64,000 nucleotides of DNA from Paenibacillus campinasensis (GTDB lineage Bacteria; Bacillota; Bacilli; Paenibacillales; Paenibacillaceae), in NCBI RefSeq assembly GCF_002272015.1, contig NZ_NPBY01000067.1:1-64000 (forward strand), in the 5' to 3' direction. The notes below the pieces were generated by a model. It was not told the origin of the DNA, searched no databases, and saw only the letters and a program-made list of their open reading frames with translations. A program made the translations under genes and the position numbers. Each line of letters starts with the position of its first letter. The first letter of the stretch is position 1. Shown in pieces: positions 1-8,255 of the stretch.

Positions 1-24
1 GGACCCGATTTCAGAATCGGGTCC

Positions 25-742
25 TTATTCATGTAGGGCGCCTGGATTTACGGAATGGGCAACGGGAATGTATATCTGGACCCGGTCGTCGCCAAGGCGG
101 CTTCTCCGCTCCAAACCGTACATCTCCGGGTTATAGTGGAGCCCGCGCTGTTTCATCTGCTGCATGACATAGATGAAGGATTGATCGGTATCCTCCCGGC
201 CCGTGCCGCCTTCGTGTACATATACGATATATTCCCGGGTTGGCAGTGTAAGGCTGGTCATGCCGGGAGGAATGGTGCCAATCGCGGTGACTTCGATGCC
301 GGCGATATAATGATAGACAGGCCCGCGGCTTAGAACGGCAGCGATCCAGTCCTGACCGCGGGTTGAACGTGGATATCGGATTTCTTGGATTCGGCTGCTT
401 AGCTCCGTCCACAATTTGGGCTTAAGCGCTTGCGTCATATAGTAGGCGGTGAACGGCACTTTGATCTCCATGCCGACAAGATGGAACCCAGGCTTCACAA
501 GCCGCTGCAATCCCGTCTCTGCCGGCTCAGGAAGGGAGCGCTGCCTGGCATTCAATATCGAGTATCCCCCGTGCCTGCCCTCATTCGCGTACAGCGGCAC
601 CCCGAGCTCGGACAGCTCGTGCAGATAGCGGAGCATCGTGCGATAGGACACGCCAAATTCCTCTGCCATCTGGCTGACGGTAAAGGTCTGTTTTCTCGTA
701 TACCCGCTGCATGACTTTCAGTATTCGCTCTGTTTTGGGCAT
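25..742 (-). pseudogene. YafY/DeoR-type regulator with GyrI-like effector domain, frameshifted
   Basis: The intact part (from about 669 down to 25) reads as the second half of an N-terminal winged HTH (MAEEFGVSYRTMLRYLHEL) followed by an AraC/GyrI-type small-molecule-binding domain ending in IYIPV. The true start is probably the ATG at 742, preceded by an AAGGAGG site, giving MPKTERILKVMQRVYEK. After EK the frame breaks in a run of four A (plus strand 691-694, TTTT). Removing one base restores EKQTFTVSQMAEEFGV, a normal HTH helix. So either the gene carries a one-base insertion or the assembly has a homopolymer error. It is divergent from a second GyrI-like gene with a palindrome between them, so it is likely the regulator of that gene. 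Confidence 0.72.
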
Positions 743-767
743 GACGCGCCTCCTTGCCGTTTTATAG

Positions 768-782
768 AAACGGTGACCGTTT
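768..782. promoter_or_regulatory. Perfect palindrome, candidate operator
   Basis: AAACGGTGACCGTTT consists of two 7-bp arms around one central G. It lies in the roughly 100-bp gap between the divergent regulator (start 742) and the GyrI-like gene (start 840). A TATAAT box follows at 801-806. The position fits a regulator binding site controlling both promoters; this is inference from symmetry and location. Confidence 0.5.
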
Positions 783-839
783 TTGTCATAGTTTCAGTAT
801 ATAATGAACACATAGTATGGTTAAAGGAGTGAATAGGAG

Positions 840-1328
840 ATGACAGTTGAACAACGTAATGAAGCTTCAATTATAACAAAACCTGCTTTTCAGGCTGTGG
901 GGATCAAGTGGGAAGGGACCTATGCCGAAGCGGGAGCGGGCGGCATTCGGGCCATTCATAAACAGCTGCAGGAGCGGCTTGCGGAAATTCCTTGCGCGAT
1001 ACATAAGGACACGATGCTCGGGCTATCCTATCACGCTCATCCCGGAGCGGAGGGGTTCACACACTATGCTACAGTGGAGGTAGAGAAGGTGGTCGACATC
1101 CCGGAAGGGATGGTGGCTATAGCTGTTCCTGAGCTGACTTATGCCACCTGTCATCACGCGAAACAGCAAAATATTCAGCAATCCTATACCAATGTGTACA
1201 ACTGGATTCGTGAACAGGGCTATCAAGAGAAAGCCCCGGATGGATTGACCCATCTGGAGCAATATCCGATGGACCAGGACCCGTATGATGACCAGCCTGA
1301 ATTTGTCATTATGATCCCTGTGAAATAA
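840..1328 (+). CDS. GyrI-like / effector-binding domain protein
   Basis: A 162-residue single-domain protein of the GyrI-like (AraC effector-binding, SOUL-like) fold. It starts with a strand of the type KPAFQAVGIKWEGTY and ends with the usual acidic segment followed by FVIMIPVK. The length is typical for stand-alone members, which bind small amphipathic ligands or act as drug sensors. The start is ATG with AGGAGT and AGGAG just upstream. The divergent neighbour fuses the same fold to an HTH, so the pair probably responds to the same class of ligand. There is no signal peptide; expected cytoplasmic. The ligand is unknown. Confidence 0.8.
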   Translation: MTVEQRNEASIITKPAFQAVGIKWEGTYAEAGAGGIRAIHKQLQERLAEIPCAIHKDTMLGLSYHAHPGAEGFTHYATVEVEKVVDIPEGMVAIAVPELTYATCHHAKQQNIQQSYTNVYNWIREQGYQEKAPDGLTHLEQYPMDQDPYDDQPEFVIMIPVK

Positions 1329-1335
1329 GAGATTC

Positions 1336-1719
1336 TTAAGGTATTCTCATAAAGTGGAATAACATGTAAATCCAGTAGATATACCGTGCATTTTCATAAG
1401 AAGCTCCGACGTCAGATGGTTTCACATCAATGGAGGCGTCATCAGTGTTGGACGGCTCAAGACCATAGATTTTGCGCAATTCATCTTCTCGTTCTTGACT
1501 TACAACTACACTTTGCATGTCTAATGCAGGCTTGCTTTCCCCGGCTCTAAGGCTTTCGATTGTAACCTCGGTGTCGGTTATAACTTCAGCCTGTACCAGC
1601 GGTGAGAACAGAGAAGAAAAGGTGTACAAAAAGGATATCAGTACAGCAGAAATCATGATATGTAAACGCATATTACCAACTCTCTTAATTGTATTGAGCC
1701 AAGCGGAATTATCATTCAT
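1336..1719 (-). CDS. Small secreted or membrane-anchored protein of unknown function
   Basis: A 127-residue protein not assigned to a family. After a short hydrophilic start there is a hydrophobic segment (about residues 18-42, MRLHIMISAVLISFLYTFSS) that looks like a signal peptide, possibly cleaved near VQA. It is followed by an acidic region and a hydrophobic aromatic tail (YIYWIYMLFHFMRIP). The ATG at 1719 is preceded by AAAGGATG, which supports it; an internal ATG at the hydrophobic core is an alternative. It converges on the GyrI-like gene with only 7 bp between stop codons. Confidence 0.5.
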   Translation of the reverse strand: MNDNSAWLNTIKRVGNMRLHIMISAVLISFLYTFSSLFSPLVQAEVITDTEVTIESLRAGESKPALDMQSVVVSQEREDELRKIYGLEPSNTDDASIDVKPSDVGASYENARYIYWIYMLFHFMRIP

Positions 1720-1860
1720 CCTTTCGTGTCGGATGAGGCTCTACAATATAAACCAACTTTTATCGTAAGATGTTATACCTATATTCTAAAAATATTTCAT
1801 GCGATTTGAAGTACAGTAAACAGGTTTTACAAGATACACGGAGGGGAGAAACAGAACATC

Positions 1861-3120
1861 ATGATCGATTTGATCCAGCTGCGCAGGGAATTGCATCGTT
1901 ACCCTGAGCTTGGCTTCACCGAATTTCGCACAGCCGCGATGGTTGTGAAGATGCTGACCGGGATGGGCTACCGCGTTATTTACGGCAAGGATGCGATCGA
2001 AGAATCGGCCAGACGGGGGCTTCCTCGTCCGGAGGTGCTGGAAGAGGCTTATCAGCGCGCCTTGCGCGAAGGTGCCGATCCGGAGATCGTGCAGAAGATG
2101 AGGGGCGGCTATACCGCGGTAGTCGCAGAGCTGGAAGGGATGGAGGCTGGGCCGACGACTGCTTTCCGTTTTGATATGGATGCGTTGCCGATCACGGAAA
2201 GCGCACTAGACAAGCATACGCCGCAGGCGACAGGCTTTCGCTCCGAGCATGAAGGCATTATGCATGCCTGTGCTCATGACGGCCATACTGCGATGGGACT
2301 GGCCTTGGCGGATCGGCTGAAGGACAGGCAGTTTGCGGGCAAAGTGCGCCTTCTGTTCCAGCCTGCCGAAGAGGGAGTGCGGGGAGCTTACGCGATGGTT
2401 GAAAAAGGGATGCTGGATCAGGTCGACAGACTGTTCTGCCTCCATCTCGGTGTAGGGGTTCCATCCGGCCATATCCGGGGAGCGGCAGCGGGATTTCTCG
2501 CAACGACGAAGCTAGAGGCGAGATTTACCGGCATATCGGCTCATGCCGGGGCTTCGCCGGAGGAAGGCCGCAACGCCCTGCTAGGGGCATCGACAGCGCT
2601 GCTGAATATTCATGCGCTGCCGCGATTCAGCTCTGCGGATACCCGGATTAATGTAGGGGTTCTCGAGGGAGGAACCGGCGCGAATATTATTGCCGAGCAT
2701 GCGCGCATGATCATCGAGACCCGCTCGGCCGATGAGGCGACGAACCGGGAGCTGGAGCGGCGAGTGCGCATGATTATCGAGCATAGCGCCCGGATGCATG
2801 AGCTCCAGGCGGAGGTTGAAGTGATCGGCGGCGCCATTCCGATCCGCTGTGATCTGGAGCTTGCAGCGCTTGCGGTCCGGGAGGCCGGACATATACCGGA
2901 ATTCACCTGTGCCGAAGTGGTTCAGGACAGCGCCGCTCTCGGCAGTGAGGATGCCAGCTACATGATTCGTCGTGTCCAGGAGCAAGGAGGGCTGGCCACC
3001 TATATGATCATTGGCACTCAGTTGTCCGCCCCGCATCATCATCCCGGATTCGATATCGATGAAGCGGTGCTGGAGCCGGCGGTGAATCTGCTCGAACGGC
3101 TGGCTAGAACGATGCAATAA
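1861..3120 (+). CDS. M20-family amidohydrolase (AbgA-like)
   Basis: A 419-residue zinc-dependent M20 peptidase/amidohydrolase. Visible motifs are the N-terminal LRRELHRYPELGFTEFRTA, the metal-binding HACAHDGHTAMGLALA with the upstream FRFDMDALP, the FQPAEEG motif carrying the catalytic Glu, and the C-terminal HHHPGFDIDE with its metal-ligand His. The insertion after the first helix (residues about 47-78) and overall length are like AbgA, the p-aminobenzoyl-glutamate hydrolase subunit, rather than short hippurate hydrolases. No AbgB partner is nearby. It probably cleaves an N-acyl or aminobenzoyl amino-acid bond in the cytoplasm; the exact substrate cannot be told. A GGAGGGGAG site sits 12 nt before the ATG and a strong terminator follows. 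Confidence 0.85.
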   Translation: MIDLIQLRRELHRYPELGFTEFRTAAMVVKMLTGMGYRVIYGKDAIEESARRGLPRPEVLEEAYQRALREGADPEIVQKMRGGYTAVVAELEGMEAGPTTAFRFDMDALPITESALDKHTPQATGFRSEHEGIMHACAHDGHTAMGLALADRLKDRQFAGKVRLLFQPAEEGVRGAYAMVEKGMLDQVDRLFCLHLGVGVPSGHIRGAAAGFLATTKLEARFTGISAHAGASPEEGRNALLGASTALLNIHALPRFSSADTRINVGVLEGGTGANIIAEHARMIIETRSADEATNRELERRVRMIIEHSARMHELQAEVEVIGGAIPIRCDLELAALAVREAGHIPEFTCAEVVQDSAALGSEDASYMIRRVQEQGGLATYMIIGTQLSAPHHHPGFDIDEAVLEPAVNLLERLARTMQ

Positions 3121-3130
3121 CAGGTAGCTG

Positions 3131-3179
3131 AAGGCTGCTCTCGTAAGTCATGGTTATGACTTGAGGGCAGCTTTTTTTT
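3131..3179 (+). terminator. Rho-independent terminator
   Basis: Long hairpin (GGCTGCTCTCGTAAGTCAT, loop GGTT, complementary arm with one mismatch) followed by eight T, directly after the M20 amidohydrolase stop. Confidence 0.9.
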
Positions 3180-3411
3180 CATGACGGCGGCGCTTTTTCA
3201 CCAGCATGATGACCCTGCTCTCTTCACTTTCAGATTTTTATATCGAATCATCATTTTGTTACATGTGGTTTCGTCCAAGGCCGTTTTACAATGAACAGGA
3301 GACCGGTGTGCGGTCAAGTTATGCAGATGGATACACAGATGACAGGGGAACCGAACCAGGCTTGGCCTTGGCCGGGAACCTAATGATAGTGGAAGCGAGG
3401 AGTGAAGAAGC

Positions 3412-5517
3412 ATGTCAACTCAATTCAGATTTTCGTCGTTTCATCCAGCCGTCACAGGCCTGCTGCATGGAGGAGACTATAATCCCGACCAATGGCTGGC
3501 TTATCCGGATATTATTCAGGAAGACTATCGGCTGATGAAGCTGGCCAATTGCAATGCATTCACACTGAATGTGTTTGGCTGGAGCGCGATTGAGCCGGAG
3601 GAGGGACGCTATGAGTTCGGCTGGCTCGATCAGATGATGGATAACTTGGCGGAGAGGGGCATCCAGGTCATTCTGGCGACGCCGAGCGGAGCCCGACCGG
3701 CATGGATGTCGGCTAAATATCCCGAAGTGCTGCGTGTACAGAGCAATCGGCGGCGCAATCTGCACGGCCACAGGCACAATCACTGCCTGACTTCCCCGGT
3801 ATACCGGGAGAAGACGAGGGAGATCAACCGAAGACTGGCCGAACGGTACAAGGATCACCCGGCGCTTATTCTGTGGCATATCTCCAACGAGTTCAGCGGG
3901 GACTGCCACTGCGATTTGTGTCAGGAGGCATTCCGTCAGTGGCTGAAGCGGAAGTACGGCACGCTGGAAAAGCTGAACCATGCCTGGTGGACCGGCTTCT
4001 GGAGCCATACGTTTACGGATTGGACGCAGATTGAATCCCCTGCTCCGCATGGGGAGGATCAGGTGCACGGGCATAATCTCGATTGGAAGCGGTTTGTAAC
4101 CGACCAGACGATCGATTTTTACCGGAATGAAATCGCGCCCTTGCGGGACATCACACCGAATGTCCCGGTAACGACCAACTTTATGGGCGATTATCCGCAT
4201 ATGGGGCCGTACATCGGACTGAACTATGCGAAGTTCGGCAAGGAGGTGGACGTCGTCTCCTGGGACAGCTATCCGACCTGGCATCATGATGCTCAATCAA
4301 CGGCTGATCTGGCCGCCGATGTCGCTTTTGTTCATGATATTTATCGTTCGATGAAAGAGGGGCAGCCGTTTCTTGTGATGGAGAACACGCCGTCCCTGGT
4401 GAACTGGCAACAGGTGAACAAAACGAAACGTCCCGGCATGCATGCCTTATCTGCCGTACAATCGCTGGCCCACGGGGCGGATGCCATCCTGTATTTTCAG
4501 TGGCGCAAAGGACGGGGCGCTTCGGAGAAATTCCACGGCGCTGTGGTAGGTCACAGCGGACATGAACATACTCGCGTATTCCGTGAGGTCGCCGAGCTGG
4601 GGGATATTTTGCGCCGCCTTGGTGATATTCAAGGTACGAGTGTGAAGCCTGAAGTAGCGGTCATTTATGACTGGGAGAATCAGTGGGCGATGGATGACGC
4701 TCAGGCGCTCAAGCCGAGAGAGAAGCGTTATATCGAGACTTGCCAGGCACACTACAAAGCTTTCTGGAAGCGGGGCATCCCGGTGGATATTATTGACATG
4801 GACAACGATTTTTCGTCTTACAAGCTGGTGATCGCACCGATGCTGTACATGATTCGTCCCGGCGTTGCGGAGCGGCTGGAGCAGTTCGTCCAGAAGGGGG
4901 GAACGCTGGTGGCTACGTACTGGAGCGGCATCGTGGACGAGTCTGATCTCACCTTCCTGGGCGGCTTCCCTGGACCGCTGCGCTCACTGCTCGGCATATG
5001 GGCAGAGGAAATCGATACGCTGTATGATTCCGATCAGAACAGCATTCGACTGACGTCCGAAGCTCTTGGCCTGGACGGAACTTATGAAGCCAGCGAATAC
5101 TGTGAGGTGATTCATGCCGAGACTGCCGAAGTATTGGCAGCTTATGCATCCGATTATTACGAGGGCATGCCTGCGCTCACGGTCAACACTTTCGGACGGG
5201 GACAAGCTTATTATATCGCCTCCCGCAATGAGGACCGTTTCCATCAGGATTTCTACGACCGGCTTGCACAACAGCTTGGAATTAGAGCAGTGCTGGATGC
5301 CGCTTTGCCGGACGGAGTAAACGTCCAGATGCGCTCTGACGGCGAGTCTGAATATGTGTTCATTATGAATTTCTCGGAAGTTTCGCAGCGAGTGAATCTG
5401 CCGGAGCATGGCTATGAAGATGTGCTTGGCCAGCAGCCGGTAGCGGGCGAACTGATCTTGCCCAAGTATGGATTTGCAGTGTTAAGACGCCAGGCAATCC
5501 GTTACAATAGAGCATAA
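3412..5517 (+). CDS. Beta-galactosidase, glycoside hydrolase family 42
   Basis: A 701-residue GH42 enzyme. The N-terminal GGDYNPDQW motif, the acid/base Glu160 in HISNEFSG and the nucleophile Glu324 in FLVMENTPS are in place. The CHCDLC segment (165-170) gives cysteines of the usual GH42 zinc site. The TIM barrel is followed by the trimerisation domain (about 400-600, VAVIYDWENQWAM) and a C-terminal beta domain ending at LPKYGFAVL. There is no signal peptide, so it is intracellular and would hydrolyse imported galactosides or galacto-oligosaccharides. Start ATG at 3412 with GAGGAG upstream. The next gene, an AraC regulator, probably controls it or related sugar genes. No sugar transporter is adjacent. 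Confidence 0.95.
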   Translation: MSTQFRFSSFHPAVTGLLHGGDYNPDQWLAYPDIIQEDYRLMKLANCNAFTLNVFGWSAIEPEEGRYEFGWLDQMMDNLAERGIQVILATPSGARPAWMSAKYPEVLRVQSNRRRNLHGHRHNHCLTSPVYREKTREINRRLAERYKDHPALILWHISNEFSGDCHCDLCQEAFRQWLKRKYGTLEKLNHAWWTGFWSHTFTDWTQIESPAPHGEDQVHGHNLDWKRFVTDQTIDFYRNEIAPLRDITPNVPVTTNFMGDYPHMGPYIGLNYAKFGKEVDVVSWDSYPTWHHDAQSTADLAADVAFVHDIYRSMKEGQPFLVMENTPSLVNWQQVNKTKRPGMHALSAVQSLAHGADAILYFQWRKGRGASEKFHGAVVGHSGHEHTRVFREVAELGDILRRLGDIQGTSVKPEVAVIYDWENQWAMDDAQALKPREKRYIETCQAHYKAFWKRGIPVDIIDMDNDFSSYKLVIAPMLYMIRPGVAERLEQFVQKGGTLVATYWSGIVDESDLTFLGGFPGPLRSLLGIWAEEIDTLYDSDQNSIRLTSEALGLDGTYEASEYCEVIHAETAEVLAAYASDYYEGMPALTVNTFGRGQAYYIASRNEDRFHQDFYDRLAQQLGIRAVLDAALPDGVNVQMRSDGESEYVFIMNFSEVSQRVNLPEHGYEDVLGQQPVAGELILPKYGFAVLRRQAIRYNRA

Positions 5518-5524
5518 GCGATCT

Positions 5525-5562
5525 TGAAAAGCCTGTTTATTGGATGAACAGGCTTTTCAGTT
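5525..5562 (+). terminator. Rho-independent terminator after the beta-galactosidase
   Basis: Arms AAAAGCCTGTT and AACAGGCTTTT around a short loop, immediately after the GH42 stop codon, with a short T run on the plus strand. Confidence 0.8.
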
Positions 5563-5662
5563 ATGCTGCCTGTGGCGGTAGAACACATGAGATGGAAGTT
5601 GGGGGATACCGCACAGATTAAACGGAACACGACTGTCGTGTCAGGCTTGAAAGGTGATTGCT

Positions 5663-6484
5663 ATGGAGAAAATCAGATACACCTTGTCAGGGCAGGAGCG
5701 GCCTTTGCCTTTATTTGTAGAGAGCGTTGGCTATAATCCGAGGGAAGAGGACTTTGCCAGGCCGGAAGGATACCCGTATTTTCATTGGCTGCAAACGGTC
5801 GAGGGAGAAGGAGAGTTCAGGTTTTCCGGCGAGGAAGTTACGCTGAGCAAGGGAAGAGGAATACTGCTCATGCCGTTTACGGCACATTCCTATTACTGTA
5901 CAGGGGACGGCGATTGGTCGACGCTGTATATGACGTTTGGCGGCGCCTCGGCGGACAGCATTTTGCATGCGCTGGGCATCTCCTCCGCGGTCTATACCGA
6001 AACAGAGGAATTTCCGTTCTCGGAGCTGATCTGGCGCATGATGGACCTGATGGGGAAGGGAGCGGAGTTTTCCCGGCTGGACGCATCCGAGGAGCTGTAC
6101 CGCTTTTTAATTATGCTGAAAAAATACGGCAAGACGCAAAGCCAGCACTCCCTGTCCCATTACTATGAACGGATTCGACCGGTTGTAGAGTGGCTTGAGC
6201 GCATGTATGCCGACAATATCGGACTGCAAGAGATGGCGCGCGAGGCGGGCATGAGCTCCCAGCACCTGAGTCACCTGTTCCGCCAGACCTTTCATATGAG
6301 TCCATATGCCTTTCTTATCCAGCTTAGGATTCGGGAAGCCAAGAAGCTGCTGGTTGCCAGTCCGGACATAACGCTGAAGGAAGTGGCGCAGCGTGTGGGC
6401 TTTCAAGACGTCAGCCACTTCGTGGCTACCTTTAAACGAATCGAGCATATCACTCCGAATCGGTACCGCCATCTGTTCAACTAA
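5663..6484 (+). CDS. AraC-family transcriptional regulator
   Basis: About 273 residues. The N-terminal cupin-like sugar-sensing domain (HWLQTVEGEGEFRF, then LLMPFTAHSYYCTGDGDW) is followed by two C-terminal HTH motifs of the AraC type (IGLQEMAREAGMSSQHLSHL and ITLKEVAQRVGFQDVSHFV). The ATG at 5663 is chosen because AAAGGTG lies 6-8 nt upstream; a GTG nine bases earlier overlaps that site. It is transcribed in the same direction as the GH42 gene but separated by a terminator, so it is likely an independent unit sensing a sugar. The target is inferred from proximity only. Confidence 0.88.
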   Translation: MEKIRYTLSGQERPLPLFVESVGYNPREEDFARPEGYPYFHWLQTVEGEGEFRFSGEEVTLSKGRGILLMPFTAHSYYCTGDGDWSTLYMTFGGASADSILHALGISSAVYTETEEFPFSELIWRMMDLMGKGAEFSRLDASEELYRFLIMLKKYGKTQSQHSLSHYYERIRPVVEWLERMYADNIGLQEMAREAGMSSQHLSHLFRQTFHMSPYAFLIQLRIREAKKLLVASPDITLKEVAQRVGFQDVSHFVATFKRIEHITPNRYRHLFN

Positions 6485-6487
6485 AAT

Positions 6488-6543
6488 GAAAAAGACCTGG
6501 ATGCGCCCATCTACTTCGCAGGGCCGGGATTCAGGTCTTTCGT
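6488..6543. terminator. Bidirectional terminator between convergent genes
   Basis: AAAGACCTGGAT pairs with ATTCAGGTCTTT around a 26-nt loop. It lies between the AraC gene and the convergent small gene ending at 6554, with A and T runs on either side. Confidence 0.8.
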
Positions 6544-6553
6544 ATGAATACGT

Positions 6554-6898
6554 CTATTCCAGGTTTAATGCCCGTTTCAGCTGAATGATCCTGGTGCTGT
6601 CGATATGATTGCATTTCGGGACATGGCGCTTGAGAAAAGGCACCACATGCTCGATATACTCATCCACCTTCTTGGCTGGGCTCTGCTCCGGCATATGAAG
6701 TATAAACCGCGCCAGCACACGGGATTCGAGCGACCAGGTCGTCTGGTTCCGGGCTGGCTTGTCGATCGACACGATCTGTTCCGTCACAATTTCCCCGTCC
6801 AACCGGTTCAGCTCATCTTCAATATATTGTCTGTAGTTCTCTTCCGCAGGTACTCTCAGCCTACATTGTGCGTATGTAATCACTTCGATCACCGTCAA
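6554..6898 (-). CDS. Hypothetical protein, about 114 residues
   Basis: I do not recognise a family. The open frame extends further upstream, but AGGAGG at 6903-6908 lies just before a TTG (6898) and a GTG (6892), and the residues before that point look non-coding, so a start near 6898 is preferred. The protein is mixed alpha/beta in appearance (VITYAQCRLRVPAEENYRQ, then RVLARFILHMPEQ) with no signal peptide or membrane segment. It ends in a basic helix (RIIQLKRALNLE). It is divergent from diaminopimelate dehydrogenase and may share its promoter region. Confidence 0.6.
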   Translation of the reverse strand: MTVIEVITYAQCRLRVPAEENYRQYIEDELNRLDGEIVTEQIVSIDKPARNQTTWSLESRVLARFILHMPEQSPAKKVDEYIEHVVPFLKRHVPKCNHIDSTRIIQLKRALNLE

Positions 6899-6988
6899 CC
6901 GTCCTCCTGTGTCTGATTCCTCCCCATTATACAATGACGTGCTGTCGATTATAAGCAAGATGTGTTGATTTATTTTCGAGATATACTT

Positions 6989-7008
6989 TACATATTGTGT
7001 AATATGTA
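6989..7008. promoter_or_regulatory. Inverted repeat in the ddh promoter region
   Basis: TACATATT and AATATGTA are perfect 8-bp arms around GTGT. They overlap the likely -35/-10 region of ddh (a TATACT lies at 7012-7017) and sit between ddh and the divergent small gene. A regulator-binding role is inferred. Confidence 0.35.
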
Positions 7009-7082
7009 TGTTATACTTATACCTTGAAGAAATTATAGCATCAGGCTGATGAATGAGATGCGGCAAAGGGAGGATTACCAAA

Positions 7083-8066
7083 TTGAGTACAACCATTAAA
7101 GTAGGAATCGTCGGTTATGGAAATTTAGGAAAAGGTGTTCAGAAAGCGATCGGACAAAACCCTGATCTGGAACTGGTCGCCATATTCACGCGCAGAGATC
7201 CACAGCAGATGACAGATGCATCCGGTGCACGTTTTGAACATATGACAGCAGCCGAGCAGTATATTGGCAAAATCGATGTGATGATTCTGTGCGGAGGATC
7301 CGCTACGGATCTGCCGGAGCAGACGCCACAGATTGCCCGTCTGTTTAACACGGTGGACAGCTTCGATACCCATGCTAAAATTCCGGAGTTTTTCGAACAG
7401 GTGAACAAGGCCGCTCAAAGCGGAGGTAATGTCAGTGTCATTTCTACCGGCTGGGACCCGGGGCTCTTCTCGATGAACCGTCTGCTGGCTGAATCAATTC
7501 TGCCGGAAGGCCGCGAGTACACGTTCTGGGGCAAAGGCGTGAGCCAGGGCCACTCGGATGCGATTCGACGCGTACCAGGCGTTAAGGCTGGCGTACAGTA
7601 CACGATCCCGGTGCAAGATGTCATTGAGTCGATCCGTTCCGGAGAGACACCAGATTTGACCACACGCGAGAAGCATGCAAGAGTGTGCTATGTCGTTCCG
7701 GAAGAAGGCGCAGATCTTGAGCAGATCAAGCAAACGATCGTGTCGATGCCGAACTATTTTGCCGACTACGACACCACCGTGAACTTCATTACTCAAGAGG
7801 AGCTCGATGATGAGCATTCAGGCATGCCGCATGGCGGGTTTGTCATCCGAAGCGGCGTTACCGGCAACGGCAACAAGCAAATCATTGAATTTGGCCTCAA
7901 GCTGGACAGCAATCCCGAGTTTACCGCAAGTGTGCTTGTCGCATATGCGAGAGCTGCCTATCGCTTGAAGCAAGAGGGACAGCAAGGTGCCAAAACGGTG
8001 TTTGACATTCCGCTTGGCTACCTCTCCCCGAAATCGGCTGAGGAGCTCCGCCGCGAGCTGCTGTAA
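7083..8066 (+). CDS. ddh: meso-Diaminopimelate D-dehydrogenase
   Basis: About 327 residues. An N-terminal Rossmann fold (IKVGIVGYGNLGKGVQKAI) binds NADPH. The family signature segments NTVDSFDTHAKIPEFF, SVISTGWDPGLFSMNR and GKGVSQGHSDAIRRVPGV are present. The enzyme makes meso-2,6-diaminopimelate from tetrahydrodipicolinate, NADPH and ammonia in one step, bypassing the acylated lysine/DAP routes, and so feeds peptidoglycan and lysine. The TTG at 7083 is chosen because AAGGGAGG lies about 10 nt upstream and the product starts right before the Rossmann strand. It is a single-gene unit closed by a terminator. Confidence 0.93.
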   Translation: MSTTIKVGIVGYGNLGKGVQKAIGQNPDLELVAIFTRRDPQQMTDASGARFEHMTAAEQYIGKIDVMILCGGSATDLPEQTPQIARLFNTVDSFDTHAKIPEFFEQVNKAAQSGGNVSVISTGWDPGLFSMNRLLAESILPEGREYTFWGKGVSQGHSDAIRRVPGVKAGVQYTIPVQDVIESIRSGETPDLTTREKHARVCYVVPEEGADLEQIKQTIVSMPNYFADYDTTVNFITQEELDDEHSGMPHGGFVIRSGVTGNGNKQIIEFGLKLDSNPEFTASVLVAYARAAYRLKQEGQQGAKTVFDIPLGYLSPKSAEELRRELL

Positions 8067-8100
8067 GGCCCGTTTCGTTTAATCCCCTGATACACAAGTG

Positions 8101-8138
8101 AATCCCTGTCGTCATGAAAGACGGCGGGGATTTTTGTG
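8101..8138 (+). terminator. Rho-independent terminator after ddh
   Basis: AATCCCTGTCGTC and GACGGCGGGGATT pair along 13 positions (two G-U) around a short loop, followed by TTTTT. Confidence 0.85.
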
Positions 8139-8255
8139 TTTGCTTTGTATGCTTATGCGAGCATTGCGCTAGCCAATCCTCCTTCCAAGTGCTTTATTCA
8201 GGCCGCGGGCCTGCGGCACCTGGAAAGAAACTTCGGCTAACTTGGGGAGCTTAGC

